A stretch of DNA of 64,000 bases from Streptomyces triculaminicus (lineage in GTDB: Bacteria > Actinomycetota > Actinomycetes > Streptomycetales > Streptomycetaceae): positions 558,001 through 622,000 of the forward strand of contig NZ_JAFMOF010000005.1 of NCBI RefSeq assembly GCF_017349075.1. The letters run 5' to 3'. This document shows, piece by piece, positions 34,331 through 41,781 of this stretch. The notes under the pieces are model-generated. The model saw only the letters and a program-made list of their open reading frames with translations, did not search any database and was not told the origin of the DNA. The position numbers were made by a program, and so were the translations under genes. How positions within the stretch are numbered: the stretch's first letter is position 1; each line of letters opens with the position of its first letter.

Positions 34331-34720
34331 GGACGGTTCGTGAATCTGCACCCCGAGCGCCTCCAACAGAGCAGTGCAGGACCGACAGGGGCGAGTCGGC
34401 TGCCCGTGCTCGGGGTCACCGTTCGGCCGGATCTTCCTGGACAGGACGAGGGCACCTACGAAGTGGGGGCGCGCTTCAGCGAGAGTGGTGAAGCGACCGT
34501 CCCCACGCTCCGCATCCAGCGCCCGGAACTGGTCGGAAATGAGAGCGGACTCGGCACAGGTCCCGATGAACCGCTCGCGCTGCTCCATCGGCAGAGCGTC
34601 AAAGAACCCCTGCACAGCCGGATGTAGTTCGGGAGTTCCCTGACCGAACAAGCTCGTATGGCTGGTGATCTTCCCCTTCAGCAGCAAGGAAGCCGCCACA
34701 GACGGGATGGCGTCAGACAT
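34328..34720 (-). CDS. Stand-alone YwqJ-type deaminase-fold protein
   Basis: A 130-aa protein from ATG 34720. It has the YwqJ-family zinc-deaminase signature: TCAES (Cys55-Ala-Glu57) and PCRSC (Cys112, Cys115), with ITSHTSLFGQGTPELHPAVQGFF at the front. This is the same fold as the C-terminus of the big toxin, but without an export region. It overlaps its SUKH-3 partner by 8 bases. It could be a toxin module separated from its carrier, an intracellular enzyme, or a decoy. The family and the SUKH link are established knowledge; the role here is inferred. Confidence 0.82.
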   Translation of the reverse strand: MSDAIPSVAASLLLKGKITSHTSLFGQGTPELHPAVQGFFDALPMEQRERFIGTCAESALISDQFRALDAERGDGRFTTLAEARPHFVGALVLSRKIRPNGDPEHGQPTRPCRSCTALLEALGVQIHEPS

Positions 34721-35192
34721 AGAAGTCCTCCGCATCGGGACGATGCCTTCCATGCAACGCCCCCGCAAGAGCGTCGTACTCGTTCTCGCCCAGGAAGTAG
34801 CCGCCGGTGTAGTGCAGGTAGAAGAAGCGACCAGCCTGGTCGATAACCCAGAGGCCTGGTTCATGAGCCTCATACGCCACCGGGAATACCTTCTTGCCGA
34901 GCCCCTCGGCGAGTTCGTCGAATACCTCTACGTCTCGGTCATAGCCAACCGTAGGATTGAAAATCAAGGCGGGTTTGGGCGCGGTCCAAGGGTACGAGAG
35001 TTCAAGCTCGCCATAAGAGCGAATGAACCGGGTTGCCACCTCGAGTTCTTCCATTGGCCAGCCCTGGCGTGCAGCATCCTCGATGCGGATTCGAACCAGT
35101 TCGTCAGCCTTCGCACCGATGTCACGGCCAGGCGACCAGCCATTTCGGGTAAGCCACTCAGTGACCTCGGGCGTGTGCCCATTCAGGACCAC
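34713..35192 (-). CDS. SUKH-3 family immunity protein
   Basis: A 159-aa protein from GTG 35192, with AAAGGA 8 bases upstream. The front block TEWLTRNGWSPGRDIG and the tail DQAGRFFYLHYTGGYFLGENEYDALAGALHG match the SUKH-3 superfamily (SMI1/KNR4-type), a standard immunity fold for nucleic-acid-targeting polymorphic toxins. It lies directly downstream of the deaminase toxin and upstream of the stand-alone deaminase. It probably binds and blocks one or both. Confidence 0.85.
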   Translation of the reverse strand: MVLNGHTPEVTEWLTRNGWSPGRDIGAKADELVRIRIEDAARQGWPMEELEVATRFIRSYGELELSYPWTAPKPALIFNPTVGYDRDVEVFDELAEGLGKKVFPVAYEAHEPGLWVIDQAGRFFYLHYTGGYFLGENEYDALAGALHGRHRPDAEDFYV

Positions 35193-35228
35193 GATGAAAT
35201 TCCTTTCGCACCAATCATCCGCTCCCCC

Positions 35229-38200
35229 TCACACAGGGTCTATACCGAGCTCGGGAAGGATATGAGTACACGTACCGCAAGGTGGCAAGTACTGGCCATG
35301 CGAGTGCATGAGCTCACCCGTGTCCCGCGCTACATAGTCTCCGATCTTCCGCGTGTGGATCTTCGCACCTTCCAGTGCCCGCCGAGCATCAGCCAGCGAC
35401 TGTATCGTTACGCCGTTTGCTTCCAGCATTTTAATACGGTCATTGATGAGCGCGATCTCCGCACACTTTCCATGCCCCGAACCCTTGGGGGGTATAAGTT
35501 TGGCATCACTGTCGGCTTTGATTCTTTCGAGAAGATTTTGGAGTACCGGATGCGTATCGGGCAGTTTCTGTCCGTGCATCTTGGTCATGCTCGTGTGAGA
35601 AGTGATCACATTGTCATGGAGCAGGCTTCCCGCGCAGGCCTCGATCACCTTGTTCTGCCCCGGGTCGGGCTGCGGCTGCTTTGCCCTTGCGTCCTTCTCC
35701 GCCTTGGTCAGCTCCTCCTTCGGCGGCTCCAGCCGGGCCTCGTCAGCCAGCTCGATGGTTCTCCGCTCCAGGACAACGGCTTGCTCAGCCGGGCTCAGGT
35801 GCTCAACGGATTCGGCGGGGAACCGGTAGTGCCGCATCTTGCCGGCACTCTTCCCATGCCAATCGGGTTGCGGGTCCAGCTCGATGCCCCTCGGCACGCT
35901 ACCGCTCTCATGCGGAACATCGCTGTCGTTGCCGTGCGTGGAGGCAGATTCGGCTTCATGACCACCAACGCTGTCAACGTGCATTGACGGCGCATCCGCG
36001 TCGTGGCCATGGGTACCGTCGCCGTCATGGGCGTTGCCCGCAGCCGTGTCATCGTCGTCGCTACGGTTGCCATCGCGCGGCGGCGCGTCGTCCGCATGGC
36101 GGGGCTCGTCGTGGCCGTGCGGAGTCCGATCCGAGCCGCCGGGGCGGCCGTGGCCCTCGGTGTTGTGGCCCCTCCCGCCGGAGTCCGGCGTGTCGTGGCC
36201 CGGGTGCGCGGGCGTGCCGTGGCCGTCACCCCTTGCCGGGGTGTGGGTGTCGCCTCCGCGGCCGGTGGCCGGGAGGTCGTGACCGCCGCCCCCGCCGCCG
36301 GTGTGCGTCGGGGGGTGGCCGCCGCCGGTTCCACTGCCCGTCGGGGGTTCGTGGCTCGCGCGGGGGGTGTTGTCGGCGGTGCGGCCCGTCGCCTCCGCCG
36401 GAGTGCCGCCCGCGTTGGCGTGGACGGGCTGCTCGTGCGGAGTGTGGAGGTCGCTGTCCAGCTTGATGTGGGCGTTCTCGCCCACTTGTCCCGCGTGCGC
36501 GGCCGCGTCCGCGGTGGCCCTGCCGGCCCCGACGCTCGCGAGGACGGGCTTGTCCTCGTGCGGCACGGATGTGCTGTCCCCGGCCGGCCTGTCGCTCGGG
36601 TGTCCCCCGTGCGGGACGCCCGGGCCGTCGCCCGCGGGGAACGAGGCCTCCAGCTTCTGGTGCGCCGCGCGGTCCGCGGCCGAGAGCTCGACGGGGATAG
36701 GGTCCTTGTGGGGCTTGCCCACCGGGGTCTCCATCGTGCCGTTCTCGTGAAGGGTCGTCCCGTCCCAGAAGCGGACGGAATTGTCCGGCATCACGGTCGG
36801 CGGCGCGTCGTGTGCCTTCGGTGCCTCGCCGTGCGGCGTCGGCGCCTTGGCGGGCGCATCCGCCGCCGAGCCGTGCGACACCGACTCGGAGCTGTGCGAG
36901 GACGGCGACGAGCCCGGCGCGTCCGGTGCCGGGCTGTGCGGCGCCGGTGCCGGTGCCGATGCCGGAGCCGGAGCCGAACCGTGCGAGGCCGGGGCCGGGC
37001 CCGTGTCCGCGGCGCCGCCGTACGACGCCGGGCTCGCCGTGTGCGGCGTGCTCGGTGTCGTGCCCGGTACGTCCGCCGAGCCGTGGAACGAGGCCGGGAC
37101 CGCGCCCGTCCCCTCCGCCGTCGGGTGGTACGACGCCGCCGTCACGCCGTGCGTGTCCGGCACCACGGCCGAGGGCATGTCCCCCGGCGTGGTGAAGCTC
37201 GCCGGGATGGCGTGGGTGCCGCCGAGGGAGGTGCGCAGGCCGCTCATCAGCTCGCCGACCTTGGGGACGGCGACCTTGACGCCCTGGAAGCCCGCGCCCA
37301 GGCCCTTGCCGACGTACGTCATCGGGTCGATGACCCTGCCGACCTTGCCCGCCACGCCCGCGACCTTGGCGGCCGTGCCCGCCTTCGCGACGTTGCCCGC
37401 ACCCGTGATGGTCGTCAGTACGTTGAAGGTCACCGCACCCGCCGCGCGGGCCGGGTTCTTGCCCCACTCGTCCCAGGCGACCATCGCCTTGCCGGCCTCG
37501 CGGGCCACCTTCTTCGAGTCCTTGACGAACTGCGGCAGCATGCTGTCCGGGATCATCCGGACGGACGGGATGGAGTAGGCCGCCACGCCGACGGCCAGCA
37601 TGCCCAGGCCTTTCCAGGCGTTCTTCATCGCGTCCCAGCCGTCGAAGCCGACCAGGGTGCCCAGGCCCTTCACCGTGCCGACGACGCCGTCGATGATCAG
37701 ACCGTCCCAGACGAAGGACTTCACCCAGTGGCCCACCTCGTACCAGTGGTGCTTCTGGTCCTCCGGCTGCCCCCATGGCACCTTGGCGTGCTTGAGGTCC
37801 TCGGCCTTGAAGCCGTACATGCCCTTCTTGTGGGAGCCGTCGTCGGCTATCCACTTGGTGCCGTCCTTGACCAGGGCGGTGATCTTGTTGGCGGCGGCGC
37901 GCTCGGCGTCGTTGAACGCGGCGACCGTCTCGTCGATGTCGCTGCGGATCCGCTTCTGGTGGTCGGTCTTCTTCTTGTCGTAGGCCCAGTCCTTGTCGCC
38001 CTTGACCGACTCGACGAAATGTTCCGCCTCGGCTTTCAGACTCTTCAACTTCTCGGCCAGCGGCTTCACCTCGCCCGCGTACGCAGTCAGCGCCGAGGCG
38101 ACCTTCTCCAGGTCGTCACCGAAGTCCTTCGCCTTGTCCCGGACCGGCAGCGTCGTCGCGAAGAGCTTCTCCGCCTCGGGCGCGTGGTACGGAGCCGACA

Positions 38201-38333
38201 GCCCCTGGAACTTGGCGTGGATGTCCGCGCCGCCGTCGCGGATGTGGCCCGCGCCCTTCTTCAGCGCCGCCGCGTCCTTGTCCAGCTCCTCCAGGTTGCC
38301 GGTGAACTGCGGTATCTCGCTCGGGTCGAGCAT
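35229..38333 (-). CDS. T7SS polymorphic toxin with C-terminal YwqJ-type deaminase domain
   Basis: A 1034-aa protein. Residues 1-150 are helical and WXG/LXG-like (MLDPSEIPQFTGNLEELDKDA), the usual T7SS targeting part. A hydrophobic region follows near 220-300, then a long Ala/Pro/Ser and Gly/His/Asp-rich linker (about 350-830). The final 150 residues form the deaminase domain, with VITSHTSMTKMHGQ, KCAEIALI (Cys957, Glu959) and PPCGTC (Cys1019, Cys1022). Such domains deaminate nucleotides or nucleic acids. The ATG overlaps the DUF6507 stop by one base (TAATG). The immunity gene follows after 36 bases. Confidence 0.88.
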   Translation of the reverse strand: MLDPSEIPQFTGNLEELDKDAAALKKGAGHIRDGGADIHAKFQGLSAPYHAPEAEKLFATTLPVRDKAKDFGDDLEKVASALTAYAGEVKPLAEKLKSLKAEAEHFVESVKGDKDWAYDKKKTDHQKRIRSDIDETVAAFNDAERAAANKITALVKDGTKWIADDGSHKKGMYGFKAEDLKHAKVPWGQPEDQKHHWYEVGHWVKSFVWDGLIIDGVVGTVKGLGTLVGFDGWDAMKNAWKGLGMLAVGVAAYSIPSVRMIPDSMLPQFVKDSKKVAREAGKAMVAWDEWGKNPARAAGAVTFNVLTTITGAGNVAKAGTAAKVAGVAGKVGRVIDPMTYVGKGLGAGFQGVKVAVPKVGELMSGLRTSLGGTHAIPASFTTPGDMPSAVVPDTHGVTAASYHPTAEGTGAVPASFHGSADVPGTTPSTPHTASPASYGGAADTGPAPASHGSAPAPASAPAPAPHSPAPDAPGSSPSSHSSESVSHGSAADAPAKAPTPHGEAPKAHDAPPTVMPDNSVRFWDGTTLHENGTMETPVGKPHKDPIPVELSAADRAAHQKLEASFPAGDGPGVPHGGHPSDRPAGDSTSVPHEDKPVLASVGAGRATADAAAHAGQVGENAHIKLDSDLHTPHEQPVHANAGGTPAEATGRTADNTPRASHEPPTGSGTGGGHPPTHTGGGGGGHDLPATGRGGDTHTPARGDGHGTPAHPGHDTPDSGGRGHNTEGHGRPGGSDRTPHGHDEPRHADDAPPRDGNRSDDDDTAAGNAHDGDGTHGHDADAPSMHVDSVGGHEAESASTHGNDSDVPHESGSVPRGIELDPQPDWHGKSAGKMRHYRFPAESVEHLSPAEQAVVLERRTIELADEARLEPPKEELTKAEKDARAKQPQPDPGQNKVIEACAGSLLHDNVITSHTSMTKMHGQKLPDTHPVLQNLLERIKADSDAKLIPPKGSGHGKCAEIALINDRIKMLEANGVTIQSLADARRALEGAKIHTRKIGDYVARDTGELMHSHGQYLPPCGTCTHILPELGIDPV
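36281..36494 (-). repeat. 214-base repeat, copy in the toxin gene
   Basis: Partner of the repeat at 33971-34184, gap-free with about 95% identity. It encodes QVGENAHIKLDSDLH and the Gly/His-rich linker. It marks the boundary between the conserved N-terminal carrier and the variable toxin end. Confidence 0.9.
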
Positions 38334-38767
38334 TACACCTCAGCCTTTCCCTGGCCCTGGCCTTGATCCTGCCCCTGGCCGCGCGCCTGCCACTTGGCCT
38401 TGCCGGCCAGTTCCTCCGGCGTCGGCGCACTGGAGAAGTTCCGCTGCGCGGTGGCCGCCATCTCCTGGTCGCCATGGCCGTAGGCCTTCGTGGCCTCGGC
38501 CGCCCCGGTCAGCGACTTGCTCGTCCGCACCCCGATGAACTTGAGGTCTTCCTGGTTCTTCTGCGCGAACTCCGCGAGGGCCGCCATCACCAGACCGCCG
38601 CCGTCCTCGGGTGCCACGCCGCCCTTGGCGATCGTCCCCGCGTGCTTGCCCGCGTTCTGCATGGACTTCGGGTAGGCCTCGAACTCCTCGCCCAGCTTGC
38701 CCGCGAGCTCACCGGTGGCCTGAAGGACCTTGCTCACACCGCCGACATCGATGTTCCACCCGTCCAT
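38333..38767 (-). CDS. DUF6507 family protein (T7SS-associated)
   Basis: A 144-aa helical protein from ATG 38767. The front MDGWNIDVGGVSKVLQATGELAGKL matches small DUF6507 proteins encoded just before T7SS toxins in Streptomyces (family recalled, not searched). The tail is Gln/Gly-rich (GQGQDQGQGQGKAEV). It probably helps the toxin reach the secretion machinery, like Esx-type partners. The stop overlaps the toxin start. Confidence 0.8.
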   Translation of the reverse strand: MDGWNIDVGGVSKVLQATGELAGKLGEEFEAYPKSMQNAGKHAGTIAKGGVAPEDGGGLVMAALAEFAQKNQEDLKFIGVRTSKSLTGAAEATKAYGHGDQEMAATAQRNFSSAPTPEELAGKAKWQARGQGQDQGQGQGKAEV

Positions 38768-38892
38768 GACGACCTACTCCCCCCCTCTGCCCGCACGTGA
38801 CATCGCACGCGGAAGCGCGGACACTGCCGAACTGACGCCCCGACACCCCGTCCCCCGGGGTGGCCCGCCCGGCACCCCGGGCGGGCACTGAA

Positions 38893-39213
38893 TCACCCGA
38901 TGTTGTCGACGGCCGCCTTGGCCTTGGCCAGCGTGGACTGCGCCGTGCCGTCGTTCTTCTCCATGGTGGAGCGCAGCAGCGTGATGATCTGACGCACCTC
39001 GGTGGCGGCCTTGTTCCAGCGCTGCTCCTTGCCGTGGTACTCGTCGGAGACACCGTCGGCCTTGAACTCGGCCATCGCCGCCTTCACCGCCGCGTCACGC
39101 TCGATCAGCAGCGTTTCCAGCCGTCCGATGATGCCCGCCAGCGACCCCTGCACCTCGGTCGAGGCCGACCCGTCGTAGCTCCGCCGGTCGGCACCCGCGC
39201 CCGTACCCGCCAT
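38893..39213 (-). CDS. WXG100-like (ESAT-6 family) protein
   Basis: A 106-aa protein forming a two-helix hairpin. The turn region reads SDEYHGKEQRWNKAATEV in place of a classic WxG. The ending TMEKNDGTAQSTLAKAKAAVDNIG is typical of Esx proteins. It lacks a signal peptide. It lies 14 bases after the other Esx gene, so the two probably form a secreted heterodimer. Confidence 0.82.
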   Translation of the reverse strand: MAGTGAGADRRSYDGSASTEVQGSLAGIIGRLETLLIERDAAVKAAMAEFKADGVSDEYHGKEQRWNKAATEVRQIITLLRSTMEKNDGTAQSTLAKAKAAVDNIG

Positions 39214-39227
39214 GATGGAATTCCCCC

Positions 39228-39566
39228 TTACGCCGAACGGCCCGAGAAGCGGGCCGCATCGAAGTTCGCCGCCGCCATCTGCTGGCGCGCGTTGTCAGCC
39301 GACTCCTGGTCACCCGTGCCGAACGCCGAGTCCAAGCCCGACTGGCCGCCCAGAATCGCGCTCAGCGAACCGTTCAGATCCTTGGCGATACCGTCCGCGT
39401 GCTGCTTGAAGAGGTCGAAGGCCTGCTTGCCGGCGCCGTTGAACTTGCCCTCGAGCGGCCGCGCGGCCTCGACCAGCTGCCGGACCAGGCCACCCAGGTC
39501 TTCGTTCGAACCGCGCGTCTTCGACACCAGTCCGGACAGGGTCGTGCTTCCCATGTCGAACTTCAC
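39228..39566 (-). CDS. WXG100-like protein, first gene of the toxin module
   Basis: A 112-aa helical protein from GTG 39566 (VKFDMGSTTLSGLVSK), with GGGGTG upstream. The KFNGAGKQAFDLFKQHAD segment takes the place of the WxG turn. The C-terminal half is long for the family (GDQESADNARQQMAAANFDAARFSGRSA) and resembles the tail of the DUF6507 protein (GDQEMAATAQRNFSS). It is the first gene of the toxin half, preceded by a likely promoter region. Confidence 0.8.
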   Translation of the reverse strand: MKFDMGSTTLSGLVSKTRGSNEDLGGLVRQLVEAARPLEGKFNGAGKQAFDLFKQHADGIAKDLNGSLSAILGGQSGLDSAFGTGDQESADNARQQMAAANFDAARFSGRSA

Positions 39567-39966
39567 GAGCTCACCCCCATGCATACGCCACTTACCTCGA
39601 ACATGTCTATCAACATCATCTACGTGATCACAAAGACGTTCTCGAACTGACGTGGCATCTGTTACGAGATCACATCACTCCCGATCGTTCCGTGAAGCCC
39701 CCTCACCACCACGGTGCCAGCCGCCACTGACAATCGACCGCGCCGAACAGCCGTGCCCGGGACGGCACAACGCCGCCCCGGGCACAGGTCTCCTTCTCCC
39801 TTGCGCCTACGTCTCTCAGACGCCGGGTACGCGATCGCGAGCGGGCTCTCCGGCACCGCCGGTCTCACGGTCGCCGGCATGGCAACCCACGACTGTCTCT
39901 GGACGCACAACGGGCCCATGGCCACCGCCGGTATCGCCCTCACCGGCGGCGTGCCGTGCCGCGGGG
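39567..39966. other. Intergenic region upstream of the Esx genes
   Basis: About 400 bases. The part near 39590-39680 is AT-richer and contains, on the minus strand, TTGTGA-N18-TAGACA, a possible -35/-10 pair for the Esx operon. The palindrome GTGATCAC at 39625-39632 lies in that spacer. A hairpin TGCCCGGG (39754-39761) / CCCGGGCA (39777-39784) lies further off. Short frames on the plus strand (39714-40067) overlap the ADP-ribosylglycohydrolase and look non-coding. Confidence 0.45.
39925..39949 (-). terminator. Hairpin after ADP-ribosylglycohydrolase copy 2
   Basis: CCGCCGGT (39925-39932) pairs with ACCGGCGG (39942-39949). It lies 18 bases beyond the stop of copy 2 and would separate it from the Esx operon. 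There is no U-tract. Confidence 0.45.
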
Positions 39967-41106
39967 TCAGTTGTGCGGGTAGCGCTCGCGCGGCAGGGCC
40001 GACTCGCCGTAGGGAGGGGTCGGTCCGTGGAACTGCAGCGCGAAGTCGTCGGCGAGCTCGGCGATGACGGCCCGGCCCTCGGTGGCGGCCAGCCAGGCCG
40101 CCGGCAGGGCCGCCTCGCCGTGCAGGGCGCCGAGGAGGTTGCCGCAGAGGGAGCCGGTGGAGTCGCTGTCGCCCGAGTGGTTGACGGACAGCAGCAGGGC
40201 CTCGGCGACCGAGTCCGTACGGGCGAGGGCGGCGTAGACGGCGATGGCGAGGGCTTCCTCGGCGATCCAGCCGCCGCCGAGCGTCTCGAGCCGCTCCGGG
40301 GTGGCGGGGCCCTCGGCGGCGAGGTCGAGGGCCGCGCGGAGGGCGGCGGTCGTCTCGTCGTGGCCCGGGTAGGAGGCGAGGAGCTCCAGCGTGCGGCGGA
40401 CCGCCCCCGCGAGGGACTCGCCGTCCAGGAGGTGGCGCACGATCACGGCGAAGGCGCCCGCGGCGTACGCGCCGGTGGGGTGGCCGTGCGTGATCCGGGC
40501 GCAGCGGGCGGCGAGCTCGAAGGCCCGGCGGGCGGGGACGCCGGTGAGGCCGAAGGGGGCCGAGCGCATGACGGTGCCGCAGCCCTTGGACTCGGGGTTG
40601 ACCGGGCCGCGGGTGCCGTCGAGGGCCGCCCGGGGGTCCGGGGTGTACCCCTGGCGCAGCCCCGACAGGCAGGCGTTGCCGGGCGCCCGCTGCGCGTACA
40701 GCCAGGGCTGCAGGCGCAGCCACCCGGAGCGGACGACGTCGAGGCGGCCGTCGGCGGGCGGCGGGGCCGGGTGGTACTGGGTGTCCAGCCAGCGCAGGTA
40801 GGCGTGGCGCATGATCGAGGTCTGGGCTCCGCCGATGCCCCTGGCCTCCGCCCGGGCGCGGGCGCGGATGAGCCCTTCCGCCGTGAAGAGCGTCATCTGC
40901 GTGTCGTCGGTGACCCGGCCGGTCACGCCGTCGGCGTCGGCGACCATGCCGGTGACGCCGTCGGGGCCGTGGGCGGAGCGGATGGCGGCCAGGGAGAGGA
41001 ACTCGATCGGATTGCCGAGGGCGTCACCGATCGCGCCGCCGAGCAGAGCGCCGCGTATGCGGTCGGTGACGGTGTCGGCGGCGGTCGCGGGTGAGGTCTG
41101 GGACAT
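39967..41106 (-). CDS. ADP-ribosylglycohydrolase family protein, copy 2
   Basis: A 379-aa paralog of the protein at 30576-31721. It has the same VTDDTQMTLFTAEGLI and NHSGDSDSTGSLCGNLLG metal sites, the same DSKGCGTVMRSAPFGLTG-type core (here ESKGCGT) and the same RYPHN ending. The start is ATG 41106. It stands upstream of the Esx/toxin half just as copy 1 stands upstream of the secretion-machinery half. Removal of ADP-ribose is the family activity; the target is unknown. Confidence 0.92.
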   Translation of the reverse strand: MSQTSPATAADTVTDRIRGALLGGAIGDALGNPIEFLSLAAIRSAHGPDGVTGMVADADGVTGRVTDDTQMTLFTAEGLIRARARAEARGIGGAQTSIMRHAYLRWLDTQYHPAPPPADGRLDVVRSGWLRLQPWLYAQRAPGNACLSGLRQGYTPDPRAALDGTRGPVNPESKGCGTVMRSAPFGLTGVPARRAFELAARCARITHGHPTGAYAAGAFAVIVRHLLDGESLAGAVRRTLELLASYPGHDETTAALRAALDLAAEGPATPERLETLGGGWIAEEALAIAVYAALARTDSVAEALLLSVNHSGDSDSTGSLCGNLLGALHGEAALPAAWLAATEGRAVIAELADDFALQFHGPTPPYGESALPRERYPHN

Positions 41107-41215
41107 CGTCCGAGATTACCTCCGGGGGGCGGCGCCGGGGCAGCGGCGGCCGCGAACAGCGCTGCGGGCTCCGCTTCCTGACGCCCCGACGGGTCGTGCG
41201 GCGTCGCCGGGCGGG

Positions 41216-41746
41216 TCAGGCCGTCAGCGTGTCCAGCACCTCGGCCAGTCGCTCGCGCACGCCGACGTCCGTGAGGACGCCGTCCGGGCCGGCCGTGCCG
41301 GGTGCGACGGGGATCCGTACGCAGGCCGGCTCCACGATGCGGGCGCCGGTGTAGCCGAGCACGGTGCGCAGCGTGGCCTCGGCGCCGTGGCCGCGGCCGG
41401 GGGCCGCCACGTTGATCCAGGCCGTCGGCTTGTCGCAGATCTCGGTGCCGCCGACGGTCCAGTCCAGCAGGTTCTTGAACGCTCCGGGCAGCGTGCCGGC
41501 GTACTCGGGCGTGCAGATCAGCACGGCGGCCGCTTCGTCGATCGCCGCCCGCAGCCTCGCCACGGCGGGGGGCAGCGGGTCGTGGTCGTCGTCGGGGTTG
41601 AAGTGCGGGAGCTCCGCCGGGCCTTCGTGGAGGACGACGCGCAGGCGGTCGGGGGCCACGGCCCGCACCGTGCGCAGCGCGGCCTCGTTGGACGAGCCGG
41701 AACGTACGCTTCCGGACAGCAGGAGGATCATGGGCGGCGTGGGCAT
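41216..41746 (-). CDS. NADPH-dependent FMN reductase family protein
   Basis: A 176-aa flavodoxin-fold oxidoreductase. The phosphate-binding loop of FMN is LSGSVRSGSSNEAALRT (residues about 10-26). The flavin and dimer motif TPEYAGTLPGAFKNLLDW lies in the middle. Family members reduce FMN, quinones or azo dyes with NAD(P)H. It lies 35 bases from the phosphatase gene upstream on the same strand. Confidence 0.9.
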   Translation of the reverse strand: MPTPPMILLLSGSVRSGSSNEAALRTVRAVAPDRLRVVLHEGPAELPHFNPDDDHDPLPPAVARLRAAIDEAAAVLICTPEYAGTLPGAFKNLLDWTVGGTEICDKPTAWINVAAPGRGHGAEATLRTVLGYTGARIVEPACVRIPVAPGTAGPDGVLTDVGVRERLAEVLDTLTA

Positions 41747-41781
41747 CCGCCCAACCTACCCGCGGGCGGCTACGGAACGTC

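Noticed and set aside
39714..40067. Possible small plus-strand gene before the ADP-ribosylglycohydrolase
   Set aside because: No ribosome site, composition shifts midway, and its second half is antisense to the conserved C-terminus of the hydrolase.
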